Source of the DNA: PSLL01 sp964389705
GTDB taxonomy: Bacteria > Desulfobacterota_D > UBA1144 > Nemesobacterales > CSP1-2
Length of the DNA stretch: 64,000 nt
Reading direction: 5' to 3'
Assembly: GCA_964389705.1 (NCBI GenBank)
Contig: CAYMEO010000001.1
Location: forward strand, 1-64,000
The notes beneath the pieces were generated by a model. The model was not told where the DNA came from and did not search any database. It saw nothing but the letters and a program-made list of their open reading frames with translations. A program made the position numbers and the translations under genes. The first letter of the stretch is position 1, and each line of letters opens with the position of its first letter. Below, one piece after another: positions 49,374 to 57,190 of the stretch.

Positions 49374-50654
49374 TTATCCAAAATCCTCTCTTGCCATGTT
49401 TCTTATATAAACAGTTGTTGAAAAAACCTTATATATGTATCCAGCTCCTAATGATGGAAACGTATCTGATGTAGTGGATGTTGTTCTTTGAGGCACATCG
49501 CCAATCCCCGTGATTGTCTGTACAGGGATGCGGAGTCCCTCTGTTAAAAGGGGTTTGACTCTAGATCTTACTAGTAGGTAGATTTCGACACTCCTTATAT
49601 CCTTTTGTCTGCCTAAAAGAGAGGGATCGGCAGAGAAATCCGAAAACATTCTTTTGGTAGTATCCTTACAGCTACTTGAGGAGCAGACGCCGACCTTTGT
49701 AACTCCGCCATCTGTATCTTGGAGGTTAAAGACGAATTGAAGGTCAACTATACCTGGGGCATCGCTACCACCGGCAATGGGTTGAAAGCTGCCTGCCCCA
49801 TTTTGCTGCATTTCAAGCTGCCTTGAGGTTGTATCTACACTAAAGGTCCTTGACCGTACTATAGTCATCTCAGATGTCTGGGAGGCAATGGTTGGTATAA
49901 AGCCGTAGTTTACTCCATTTACTGTCACGCCGTTTATAAAACTAGACATGCTGGAAAAACTGCTCACTGGAAAATTCTCTTCTACAATTGAACTAACATT
50001 ATCTGCAATTGTAGCCTGCTGATTAGTTGTATCAACTGTGCTTACACTCAGTATAACCGAGCATTCAGTGCATGACTTTGGCTGTGTTCCACAGTTTATA
50101 TTAGGGTCTGGACTACAGAGATTGATCCTTGACCTGAAACCTAGTAGGTCTCCGGCTTGTAATAATGGTATTGTTAATGAAGTCCCATCAGGGTTCTTAA
50201 ACCAATCTGATGGAAGCTGTAATTTCAAGGGCGGCCCTGGACTAACAATTGACACAACACCTGGAACCGATGGGAATCTCGGGGCTAGTGGGTTAGCAGG
50301 CTGGCCGCTGTTCTCCCCCCTTGTTATATCCCATGTGAATATCATAAGACAGTCAGGTGGAGAGTTTACTGTCCCGGGTTTGGTTGTATTTGTTGTAGTA
50401 CAGCCAGTTGATGAGCTGCCTCCATTTACAAAAATCAGTGAAAATGGCTTTCCTTGCCTTGCTGTAGCGTTTCTAATTTCTGATGCAATGTAGTTAAGGG
50501 CGGCTCTTCCTGTCTGGTCTAGGTCTATATCTTCTTGTGTAAAGGTAGATTGCTTTTGCTGCTGTATAAATGCTATGGTCAACCCCGTGAGGATGATAGT
50601 AAAAATAGCCGTTGCGATTAAAAGCTCAACCATTGTAAAGCCTCTGCTGTTCAT
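49374..50654 (-). CDS. pilW: PilW-like minor pilin
   Basis: A 426-residue protein, long for a pilin but within the PilW range. The leader MNSRG is followed by FTMVELLIATAIFTIILTGLTIAF with Glu5, then a globular domain with SASEIRNATARQG-type (YIASEIRNATARQG), many Cys (CTTT, CLMI, CSPDPNINCGTQPKSCTECS, CSSSSC). The C-terminus has RSVEIYLLVRSR, a PilW hallmark. It is preceded by pilV and followed by pilX with a 38-bp gap, all minus strand. Confidence 0.88.
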   Translation of the reverse strand: MNSRGFTMVELLIATAIFTIILTGLTIAFIQQQKQSTFTQEDIDLDQTGRAALNYIASEIRNATARQGKPFSLIFVNGGSSSTGCTTTNTTKPGTVNSPPDCLMIFTWDITRGENSGQPANPLAPRFPSVPGVVSIVSPGPPLKLQLPSDWFKNPDGTSLTIPLLQAGDLLGFRSRINLCSPDPNINCGTQPKSCTECSVILSVSTVDTTNQQATIADNVSSIVEENFPVSSFSSMSSFINGVTVNGVNYGFIPTIASQTSEMTIVRSRTFSVDTTSRQLEMQQNGAGSFQPIAGGSDAPGIVDLQFVFNLQDTDGGVTKVGVCSSSSCKDTTKRMFSDFSADPSLLGRQKDIRSVEIYLLVRSRVKPLLTEGLRIPVQTITGIGDVPQRTTSTTSDTFPSLGAGYIYKVFSTTVYIRNMAREDFG

Positions 50655-50687
50655 AAAAAGCCTCCTTTACTCTCTCAAATGAAATAA

Positions 50688-51449
50688 CTAAGGGATATGT
50701 GGAATGCGAACTTGAGACCAACCCGGAATATAGGTGGAATATGTAGTATCTATATGAGCCGTGACCTGATATGCCTGACTTGCAAGGGAATCCTTTATAC
50801 TTAGGCTGGTTAAACCGGTTTTATTAAATTGGGCCTGCGTTTTTACAGCATATATAATCGAAACTGTGACTATGTTTGGAACAACCGTGGTATCCACATT
50901 TGTTGTTGCTTGCTTGATCATAAATAGGGCTGGCCTCTTTGCATTAGTAATGTTAGTAAAATCAGTCTGGCACTGTGTTTTTGAGGTTGTAAAATTCAGA
51001 TTCTTGGGATCAAAGTTCTGAATATCTATAGCCGCACAGGTGGTTTCAGTAGTGCCACTGGTTGTAGTGGGCGTTATAGCCTGCAGTGGATCGCACGGGC
51101 ACGCACTACAGACTGAGTTAGTTGAACCACTACAATAGCTAAGGTCGTAACATTGGGTGGTGTAGATTTGTGTAGGGTAAGTGGGTGAACTAGAACACTT
51201 GGGATATCCCCCTTGTGCGATTGCATATGCCGTAGAATTAAGTAGATACCGGCGCTTTACCTCCGATATATCTCTATCACTTACAAATTGAATTATATTT
51301 GTTGCGGTTGTCCCGTTCTCCGCATATTGTTTTTGTCTGAGCGAAAGGGCTTCCATCTCGGCTAGACTCAAGAAACCGATGGCCATTATAAGTGTGGCAA
51401 CGAGGATTTCTATAAGGGTAAATCCGTCTCGGTTTTTAATTCTCGACAT
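50688..51449 (-). CDS. pilV: PilV-like minor pilin
   Basis: A 253-residue minor pilin. The prepilin leader MSRIKNRDG precedes FTLIEILVATLIMAIGFLSLAEMEALSLRQKQYAENGTTATNI, with Glu5 and the Met/Leu pattern of the PilV family. The globular part has several Cys clusters (CSSSPTYPT, CYDLSYCSG, CSACPCDP), which suggests disulfide bonding outside the cytoplasm. It is the first gene of the pilV-pilW-pilX-pilY1-fimT string. The 202-bp gap upstream, towards metG, is the likely promoter site. Confidence 0.87.
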   Translation of the reverse strand: MSRIKNRDGFTLIEILVATLIMAIGFLSLAEMEALSLRQKQYAENGTTATNIIQFVSDRDISEVKRRYLLNSTAYAIAQGGYPKCSSSPTYPTQIYTTQCYDLSYCSGSTNSVCSACPCDPLQAITPTTTSGTTETTCAAIDIQNFDPKNLNFTTSKTQCQTDFTNITNAKRPALFMIKQATTNVDTTVVPNIVTVSIIYAVKTQAQFNKTGLTSLSIKDSLASQAYQVTAHIDTTYSTYIPGWSQVRIPHIP

Positions 51450-51651
51450 ATATTGCTCTGCGAGGATTTTTGATTATGAGTATCGTACTTGAACTGTAGT
51501 AAATAGCAATTTCTATACCAGAGAGATCTGAGATTTAAGCAATTGATTTTATTAGAAATTTTTAGAACTAAAGGGATTAAAGCGACAATAACTGCATATA
51601 GTGTGAAGAGCTTTTCACACCCGCGATTATTTTAGAGGCAACCCTACCTCA

Positions 51652-53187
51652 TTATTTTATCTCGTATCTTGGAAATAATCCTTCGCCCTTTTCTACCAGC
51701 CATCCGGGTTTGGTTATTCCCCACTGCTTCGCATGAGAAAGGCGTTGAGATTCAATCGGGTCTGGAGAACCGATCTTTTTCCAGATCTCCTCAGCCGATT
51801 TAGGGATGAATGGATATAAGAGTATGGCAATTATCCTTATTGACTCGACAAGTGTCCAGAGCACTGCATTTAGCCTTTCCCTTTTTCCAGCCTTTTGAAG
51901 GCTCCAGGGGGCGGATTCATCTATATATTTATTTACAAGGGCTATGAAGTCCCATACTATGCCGAGTGCCTTGTGGAATGCGACTTCATTCATTGCTTCT
52001 TCTAATTGCCGGGCTGTATAGAGCGCCTTTTCTCTTACATTCTCATCGAGCGGCTCAGATGAAATGGGTTTTGGAACCCGGCCTTCGGAGTATTTCTCTA
52101 TCATTCCGAGGCTTCGGCTTACCAGGTTTCCAAGCCCGTTTGCAAGGTCGCCGTTTATTCTTCCAATGAGTGCGCTTCTTGAGAAATCTCCGTCGAGTCC
52201 AAAAGGAACCTCCCGAAGGAGGAAGAATCTCAGGGCGTCCGCGCCAAACTCATCAACGATGGCATATGGGTCTACGACATTCCCCTTTGATTTTGACATC
52301 TTCTCTCCCTCAATGGTCCACCAGCCGTGGGCAAACACATGAAGCGGAATAGGAAGCCCTGCGGACATGAGGAACGCGGGCCAGTAGACGGCATGAAATC
52401 TGAGAATATCCTTTCCCACGAGGTGGATATCGGCTGGCCAGGTTATGTTGAATCTCTCTATGTCATTGGGAAAACCGGCTGCGGTGATGTAGTTTGCAAG
52501 TGCATCAAACCAGACATAGATTACGTGCCTTGGATTGCCCGGCACGGGGATTCCCCATGAAAAGGACGTGCGGCTTATACTCAGGTCTCGAAGCCCGCCC
52601 CTTACAAAACTCACAACCTCGTTTCTTCTAAAGGGTGGCTGAACGAAATCTGGGTTCTCATCATAGAATTCCAAAAGGGGTTTCTCATATTTGGATAGCC
52701 TAAAGAAGTAGCTCTCTTCTTTCAGCCTCTCGAGTGGACGGCCACAATCGGGGCATATTCTCGAGCCCCCGAGTTGGGTTTCGGTCCAGAATGTCTCATC
52801 AAACACGCAGTACCAGTCTTCATATTCTCCGAGATATATATCGCCTTTTTCCTCAATCCTTCTGAAAAATTCGATTACGGATTTTTTGTGCCTCTCTTCA
52901 GTCGTTCTTATGAAATCATCGTTCATTATATTTAGCCTTTTCCAAAGCTCTTTGAACCTAATTACCACCCTGTCTGCAAGCTCAATTGGCCTTTCACCAG
53001 ATGCCGTTGCCACCCTCTCTATCTTTTGCCCATGCTCATCTGTGCCCGTGAGGAAAAACGTTTTATCCCCCTTGAGCCTCCTAAACCTCGCAATCACATC
53101 TGCCGCAATGGTGGTATATGCATGGCCTATGTGTGGAACGTCATTTACATAGTAGATTGGTGTAGTAACGTAAAAGGTTTTTGACAT
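51652..53187 (-). CDS. metG: Methionyl-tRNA synthetase
   Basis: Class I synthetase, 511 residues, of the short type without a C-terminal EMAP tRNA-binding domain. HIGH is PHIGHAYTT (His 19-22) and KMSKS is GEKMSKSKGNVVDPY near residue 297. A single CxxC knuckle with the surrounding DEHGQKIERVA and YEDWYCVFDETFWTETQLGGSRICPDCGRPLE region forms the zinc-binding domain. The anticodon domain includes WDFIALVNKYIDESAPWSLQK. It starts a metG run with holB and tmk upstream in the same direction. Confidence 0.96.
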   Translation of the reverse strand: MSKTFYVTTPIYYVNDVPHIGHAYTTIAADVIARFRRLKGDKTFFLTGTDEHGQKIERVATASGERPIELADRVVIRFKELWKRLNIMNDDFIRTTEERHKKSVIEFFRRIEEKGDIYLGEYEDWYCVFDETFWTETQLGGSRICPDCGRPLERLKEESYFFRLSKYEKPLLEFYDENPDFVQPPFRRNEVVSFVRGGLRDLSISRTSFSWGIPVPGNPRHVIYVWFDALANYITAAGFPNDIERFNITWPADIHLVGKDILRFHAVYWPAFLMSAGLPIPLHVFAHGWWTIEGEKMSKSKGNVVDPYAIVDEFGADALRFFLLREVPFGLDGDFSRSALIGRINGDLANGLGNLVSRSLGMIEKYSEGRVPKPISSEPLDENVREKALYTARQLEEAMNEVAFHKALGIVWDFIALVNKYIDESAPWSLQKAGKRERLNAVLWTLVESIRIIAILLYPFIPKSAEEIWKKIGSPDPIESQRLSHAKQWGITKPGWLVEKGEGLFPRYEIK

Positions 53188-53207
53188 CAGGGTCTTATCT
53201 CCGAAAT

Positions 53208-54215
53208 TTATTTTGTGGTCTCCGTAATCTTCAAAATCAGATTCTCGATCACGATCTGCTTATTTGCGTTTCCGTGGAATACGGTATACCAAGCCTCCTC
53301 AAGAAATTCGATTTTATCTAATATACTATCTAGACTATATCTATCGGCAAGTTTACGTGTTGCAGAAATCAGGTCTCTATTTGATAGTAACTCTCCGTCG
53401 AACCCGATTTTGATCAGAGCCATATCCCTCAGCCAAAGTAGAATAATATCGAATATCAACATGAGTTTTTCTAATTCCCCAGAGGCCGAACCCTTTAGTA
53501 TTGACTCTGTAAAACCGAGAACATCAGAGGCGCGGTTAGGGTTTATACTCGATAGACTCATAATTATCTCTTTTCTCTGGGATAAGAGATTTTTATCTAA
53601 AGAAAGTGCCCTTCCCAGACTTCCGCCTGAGAGCCTTGAAGCAATTATACATTCATCAGGTGATAAATCTGTTCTTTTCTTAATCTCTTCAAAGATTATA
53701 TCTTGAGGCAGGGACTTAAATTCAATCGACTGACACCTTGATCTGATTGTCGGAAGAAGAGCCTGGGGTTGAGAGGAGATGAGAACTATAACCGAATCGG
53801 AAGGAGGCTCTTCGAGGGTTTTAAGAAAGGCGTTCTGGGCACTCAGATTCATCCTGTGTGCGTCGTCTACTATTGCCAGTTTAAACCTTCCTTCAAATGG
53901 CCTAAAAGAGAGCCTCTCCTCTACCTCTTCGCGTATTTGATCGACCTTAATGTCCTTTATACCCTTGTATTCTACAAGAAACACATCTGGGTGAATCCCC
54001 TTTTCTATCTTTTTACATGAGTTGCAATCACAATATCTGCCATTTGGGTTCCCTTTTAGGCAGTTTAGAATCTTTCCGAACCCAATTGCAATGAGTTTTT
54101 TCCCTATCCCATCGGGACCAAAAAATAGGTATGCATGAGAAACGCGCCATTCGCGAGAGGCGCGAAGTAGGGCCTCTTTTTGAAATTCATGTCCGATTAT
54201 GTTATCGAAAGACAC
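53208..54215 (-). CDS. holB: DNA polymerase III delta' subunit
   Basis: A 335-residue clamp-loader subunit of the AAA+ fold. FDNIIGHEFQKEALLRA is the typical start; the P-loop is degenerate (FGPDGIGKKLIA, about 32-43), as expected for delta'. The zinc-binding Cys set is CLKGNPNGRYCDCNSC. SRC motif: LPTIRSRCQSIEF; and LKTLEEPPSDSVIVLIS. It starts with GTG at 54215 and lies between tmk and metG, an order shared with many deltaproteobacteria. The C-terminal collar domain has low similarity to others. Confidence 0.92.
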   Translation of the reverse strand: MSFDNIIGHEFQKEALLRASREWRVSHAYLFFGPDGIGKKLIAIGFGKILNCLKGNPNGRYCDCNSCKKIEKGIHPDVFLVEYKGIKDIKVDQIREEVEERLSFRPFEGRFKLAIVDDAHRMNLSAQNAFLKTLEEPPSDSVIVLISSQPQALLPTIRSRCQSIEFKSLPQDIIFEEIKKRTDLSPDECIIASRLSGGSLGRALSLDKNLLSQRKEIIMSLSSINPNRASDVLGFTESILKGSASGELEKLMLIFDIILLWLRDMALIKIGFDGELLSNRDLISATRKLADRYSLDSILDKIEFLEEAWYTVFHGNANKQIVIENLILKITETTK

Positions 54216-54276
54216 CTTAATTATTTAGCTGCAAATCCATACGAGATACGGGCAGTGGCAAGCTGGTGTATTGTCA

Positions 54277-54897
54277 CTACCTCTTTTTAGATAAGCGCTC
54301 AAGCACTATGGCCCTTATCTCTTCCTGTATCTCATCAACGTCCCTTGCGGCGTTTACCACCCTTACCCTTTTCGGTTCTTTTTGTGCAATAGAAATATAC
54401 CCGTGCCTTACCCGCTCATGGAATTCTACGGGTTCTTCATCCATCCTTGTCTTTCCACTCCTCTTTTCGAGCCTTGAGAGTGCGAGCTTTACGGGGAGAT
54501 TAAGCAGTATTGTAATCTCAGGCTTCAGGCTAAGGGCTGCCGTCTTTGAGACCCTTTCAACAAGGTCTAGGTCGAGCCTCCTTCCGTACCCCTGATACGC
54601 TATGGTTGAATCTGTAAACCTGTCGCATATTACGATATGACCCTCTCTGAGCATGGGCTTTATGAAGTCCCTTACGTGCTGGGTTCTATCAGCACAGAAT
54701 AGGTAAAGCTCTGCCAGTGGGTCTAAATCTAGGTCTTTTTCCTCAAGGAGCATCTTGCGTATGAGTCTCCCAAGCGCACCCCATCCAGGCTCGCGCGTAA
54801 GGGCTACTTCACGCCCCTGCTTCAATAAGAACCTCTTAAGAAGCTCGGCCTGAGTGCTCTTTCCGCTTCCCTCTACGCCTTCAAATGTAATAAACAT
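54277..54897 (-). CDS. tmk: Thymidylate kinase
   Basis: A 206-residue dTMP kinase. The P-loop is EGVEGSGKSTQAELL (residues 6-20); DR(Y/F) motif: VICDRFTDSTIAYQGYGR; LNLPVKLALSRLEKRSGKTRMD is the lid region. It supplies dTDP for DNA synthesis, upstream of holB by 61 bp. The next gene upstream, an acetoacetate-decarboxylase-like gene, ends only 3 bp before its start. Confidence 0.95.
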   Translation of the reverse strand: MFITFEGVEGSGKSTQAELLKRFLLKQGREVALTREPGWGALGRLIRKMLLEEKDLDLDPLAELYLFCADRTQHVRDFIKPMLREGHIVICDRFTDSTIAYQGYGRRLDLDLVERVSKTAALSLKPEITILLNLPVKLALSRLEKRSGKTRMDEEPVEFHERVRHGYISIAQKEPKRVRVVNAARDVDEIQEEIRAIVLERLSKKR

Positions 54898-54900
54898 ATC

Positions 54901-55596
54901 CTATATTATCTGGTATTGTGGATATACAAAACTCCCTTTTACATAACTCGCCCACTCTATACTAATAGGCCTTATTGAATAAAGGGGATGGTTCTCAGGC
55001 ATCTTAAAGGTGATGGTTGCATTTTCAGTTCTCACAGGTCTTGAGACAAAGGGAATTGGAAACTTTATGATATGAGTTGATTCTGAGCTATTCCCCTGCA
55101 ATCTCCCATATGTAAAATAGTTAAGATGCCCTCCCACCGCGGTTTGGAGCTTACTGTCTACATCGGCGGTTGCTTCAACAAACACCTGCCCTCCGACTTC
55201 GAGAACTGCTTTAAGTTTTCCTTTTCTCTTTGTGAGTGTTGTAATCCCCGGTTCGGCGGGGATTCCCACGCTCCTGGTAAACTCCCTTACGACCTCAGAA
55301 CTATTAAAATATCCAACCCAGAACCTGCCTGGCTCTCCTACATCTGAGCCCATTATATATGAGTCATGGTCCTTTATTTGAACAGTTATATATGTGAGCG
55401 TGTAGGCACCGAATCCGGAGGTTTGAGATGGGTCTGGGACTGTATATAGGTTAATAACAACCATATTATTCGGATGGGGTTCAAGCCTAGTTGGAAGAAG
55501 TGCCCTTATAGCACCGGGGTCTGATTTAAAACCCATCATAAGCATCCATGCATCCGTTACAAGCTGAGGGGCTGGCAGAATATTAATCTTTGTCAT
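54901..55596 (-). CDS. Acetoacetate decarboxylase family protein
   Basis: A 231-residue protein from ATG 55596, chosen because TAGGGAGG sits at good spacing; a longer frame from 55638 would add 14 residues. The pattern fits the acetoacetate decarboxylase (ADC) superfamily: PAPQLVTDAWMLMMGFKSDPGAIRALLPTRLEPH, INLYTVPDPSQTSGFGAYTLTYITVQI and GEPGRFWVGYFNSSEVVREFTRSVGIPAEPG. True ADC needs a Schiff-base Lys; the likely region (TTLTKRKGKLKAVLEVGG) has several lysines but the assignment is uncertain. Many family members are not decarboxylases. It ends 3 bp before tmk. Confidence 0.68.
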   Translation of the reverse strand: MTKINILPAPQLVTDAWMLMMGFKSDPGAIRALLPTRLEPHPNNMVVINLYTVPDPSQTSGFGAYTLTYITVQIKDHDSYIMGSDVGEPGRFWVGYFNSSEVVREFTRSVGIPAEPGITTLTKRKGKLKAVLEVGGQVFVEATADVDSKLQTAVGGHLNYFTYGRLQGNSSESTHIIKFPIPFVSRPVRTENATITFKMPENHPLYSIRPISIEWASYVKGSFVYPQYQII

Positions 55597-55669
55597 TATC
55601 TTAATCCTCCCTAGACTGAATTTGGGCTTTATAAACAAAATCCTAACATAAGAAGCCGTGAATATAAAC

Positions 55670-56401
55670 CTAAAAAGCGAAGGGATGTTGCAACGCGTCT
55701 CTACTCAAGGCCTTCAATTCCTCTTCTGTCATATCCCTCCACACCCCCCTTTGAAGCCCTCCGAGTTTGATTGGGCCTACTGCAATCCTCTTGAGTTTCA
55801 AAACGGGATGCTCGAATTTCAGGAGAAACCTCTTGACCAGACGGTTCCTGCCCTCGTGGAATGTTATCTCAATGAGCGTGTTTTGGGCCTCGTATTTTAT
55901 TATCTTTACACGGTCGGGCCTTGCAAACCCATCCTCAAGCCGGGCTCCCGCCGTCATATTCTCAAGCGTTTTTCGCTCAACTCTCCCCTTCACAAGAGCC
56001 ACATAGACCTTGGGCATCTTGTATCTCGGATGGATTATGGTATTTGCAATCTCCCCGTCATTTGTAAGGATTAAAAGCCCCTCCGTATCATAATCGAGTC
56101 GTCCTACGGGATAGACCCTCTCTGGTATGTCCTTTATCAGTTCCCGAATCGTCTTTTTGCCTTCTTGTTTTAGGGTCGTAAGGTAAAGAGGCGGTTTATT
56201 GAGGACTATGTATCTCTTTTTCTGAGGTCTTATAATTTCGCCGCCGACATCAATTGTATCCTTTTCCGTATCAACTCTATATCCAAGCTCATTTACGACA
56301 AGACCGTTAACCCTAACCTTCCCTTCAATTATAATCTGATCTGCCTTTCTCCTTGAAGCGATGCCACAAATGGAGAGGTATCTGTTTAACCTGACTATCA
56401 T
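55670..56401 (-). CDS. Ribosomal-type pseudouridine synthase, RsuA/RluB family
   Basis: A 243-residue enzyme from ATG 56401 (a longer frame to 56437 would begin MRTVSSW and lacks support). An S4 RNA-binding domain (residues 2-50, RLNRYLSICGIASRRKADQIIIEGKVRVNG) precedes the RsuA/RluB catalytic domain with YPVGRLDYDTEGLLILTNDGE, whose Asp is catalytic, then GARLEDGFARPDRVKII and EGRNRLVKRFLLKFEHPVLKLKR. The family modifies U2605 of 23S or U516 of 16S rRNA, and RluB is more likely by length. It lies 33 bp upstream of the ADC-like gene in the same direction. Confidence 0.9.
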   Translation of the reverse strand: MIVRLNRYLSICGIASRRKADQIIIEGKVRVNGLVVNELGYRVDTEKDTIDVGGEIIRPQKKRYIVLNKPPLYLTTLKQEGKKTIRELIKDIPERVYPVGRLDYDTEGLLILTNDGEIANTIIHPRYKMPKVYVALVKGRVERKTLENMTAGARLEDGFARPDRVKIIKYEAQNTLIEITFHEGRNRLVKRFLLKFEHPVLKLKRIAVGPIKLGGLQRGVWRDMTEEELKALSRDALQHPFAF

Positions 56402-56411
56402 TATATATTTC

Positions 56412-56788
56412 CTAATCCAAGAACTCACTGTCCTCAAACATTGGATAATGTTTTTTGTTCAAGGTCCAGAGCTTAAAACTGTTTGCTTTTGCTGCGGCTC
56501 CAATTAGCACATCTGCTATTGTTACATTATGAGATCTTCCATACTTGTTAATGAACTCACCAGCAAGCCTCCCAACCTGTTTATCAATCTCAATTATATT
56601 GAAGGATTGGAGAAAGTTTTCTGCCTTCATCTTCTCTTTCTCTCTTACTCCGGTATAAATCTCTGCTATCTGGACGGGAGTTATAAAGACATGGCCTTTT
56701 GTTTCAAGACTAACTCTGTAAATCGTCTTTTTATGGTTTCATTTCCTTTTAAAATCCATATTAGAATATCTGTGTCAACTACTGTCAT
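56412..56788 (-). pseudogene. VapC-like PIN toxin, frameshifted
   Basis: From ATG 56788 the reading frame gives MTVVDTDILIWILKGNETIK, the start of a PIN toxin, but stops early. A one-base shift near 56711-56725 restores LETKGHVFITPVQIAEIYTGV and joins the rest, ENFLQSFNIIEIDKQVGRLAGEF...TIADVLIGAAAKANSFKLWTLNKKHY. Acidic residues of the PIN site are still present. Only the 3' portion (from 56630) is an open frame of 72 codons. It is decayed, or the break is a sequence error. Confidence 0.72.
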
Positions 56789-56823
56789 AAGTTTCTATCT
56801 CTTCGGAGGTCTCTTATGTATCC

Positions 56824-57022
56824 TTAAGTGTCAAATTCCCTATCTTTCCATATACCATGAACGTTCTGTGTTCTTTTTAGAATCTCTTCAACTCTTTGAT
56901 TCATTTTACCTTTTATGCTCTCCCGTATAAGTTCAGATATAGCCTTGCCTGTAATCTTGCTCTCTCTTTAAAAGCTTATAAGTGTTCTCTATATATATTT
57001 AATATATTTGCGTTCTTTTCAT
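56824..57022 (-). pseudogene. VapB-like antitoxin, degraded
   Basis: Minus strand, from ATG 57022: MKRTQIY then an in-frame TAA, followed by readable pieces ENTYKLLKRE and, in another frame, KITGKAISELIRESIKGKMNQRVEEILKR ending REFDT at 56824. The pattern MKRTQIYL...ITGKAISELIRESI is a typical ribbon-helix-helix VapB. It has at least one stop and one frameshift and precedes the broken vapC by 35 bp. Confidence 0.65.
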
Positions 57023-57149
57023 ATTATACCTCGTTATGATGTATACATACATTATATCACTTTTTCTTACCTTTTAAGCTCTAGTGGATTGCCATGACGA
57101 GCAGTAGAACAAAAATGGAATATATAACTTGCTTTAATTACAAGAAATA

Positions 57150-57178
57150 TTGACATATCACTCTAGAATATGTAACTT
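57150..57178 (+). promoter_or_regulatory. Candidate pheT promoter giving a near-leaderless mRNA
   Basis: TTGACA (57150-57155), 17-base spacer, TAACTT (57173-57178). The pheT ATG is only 12 bases later, and no Shine-Dalgarno sequence precedes it, so the transcript would have almost no leader. Confidence 0.5.
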
Positions 57179-57190
57179 TGATTCTCTGAT

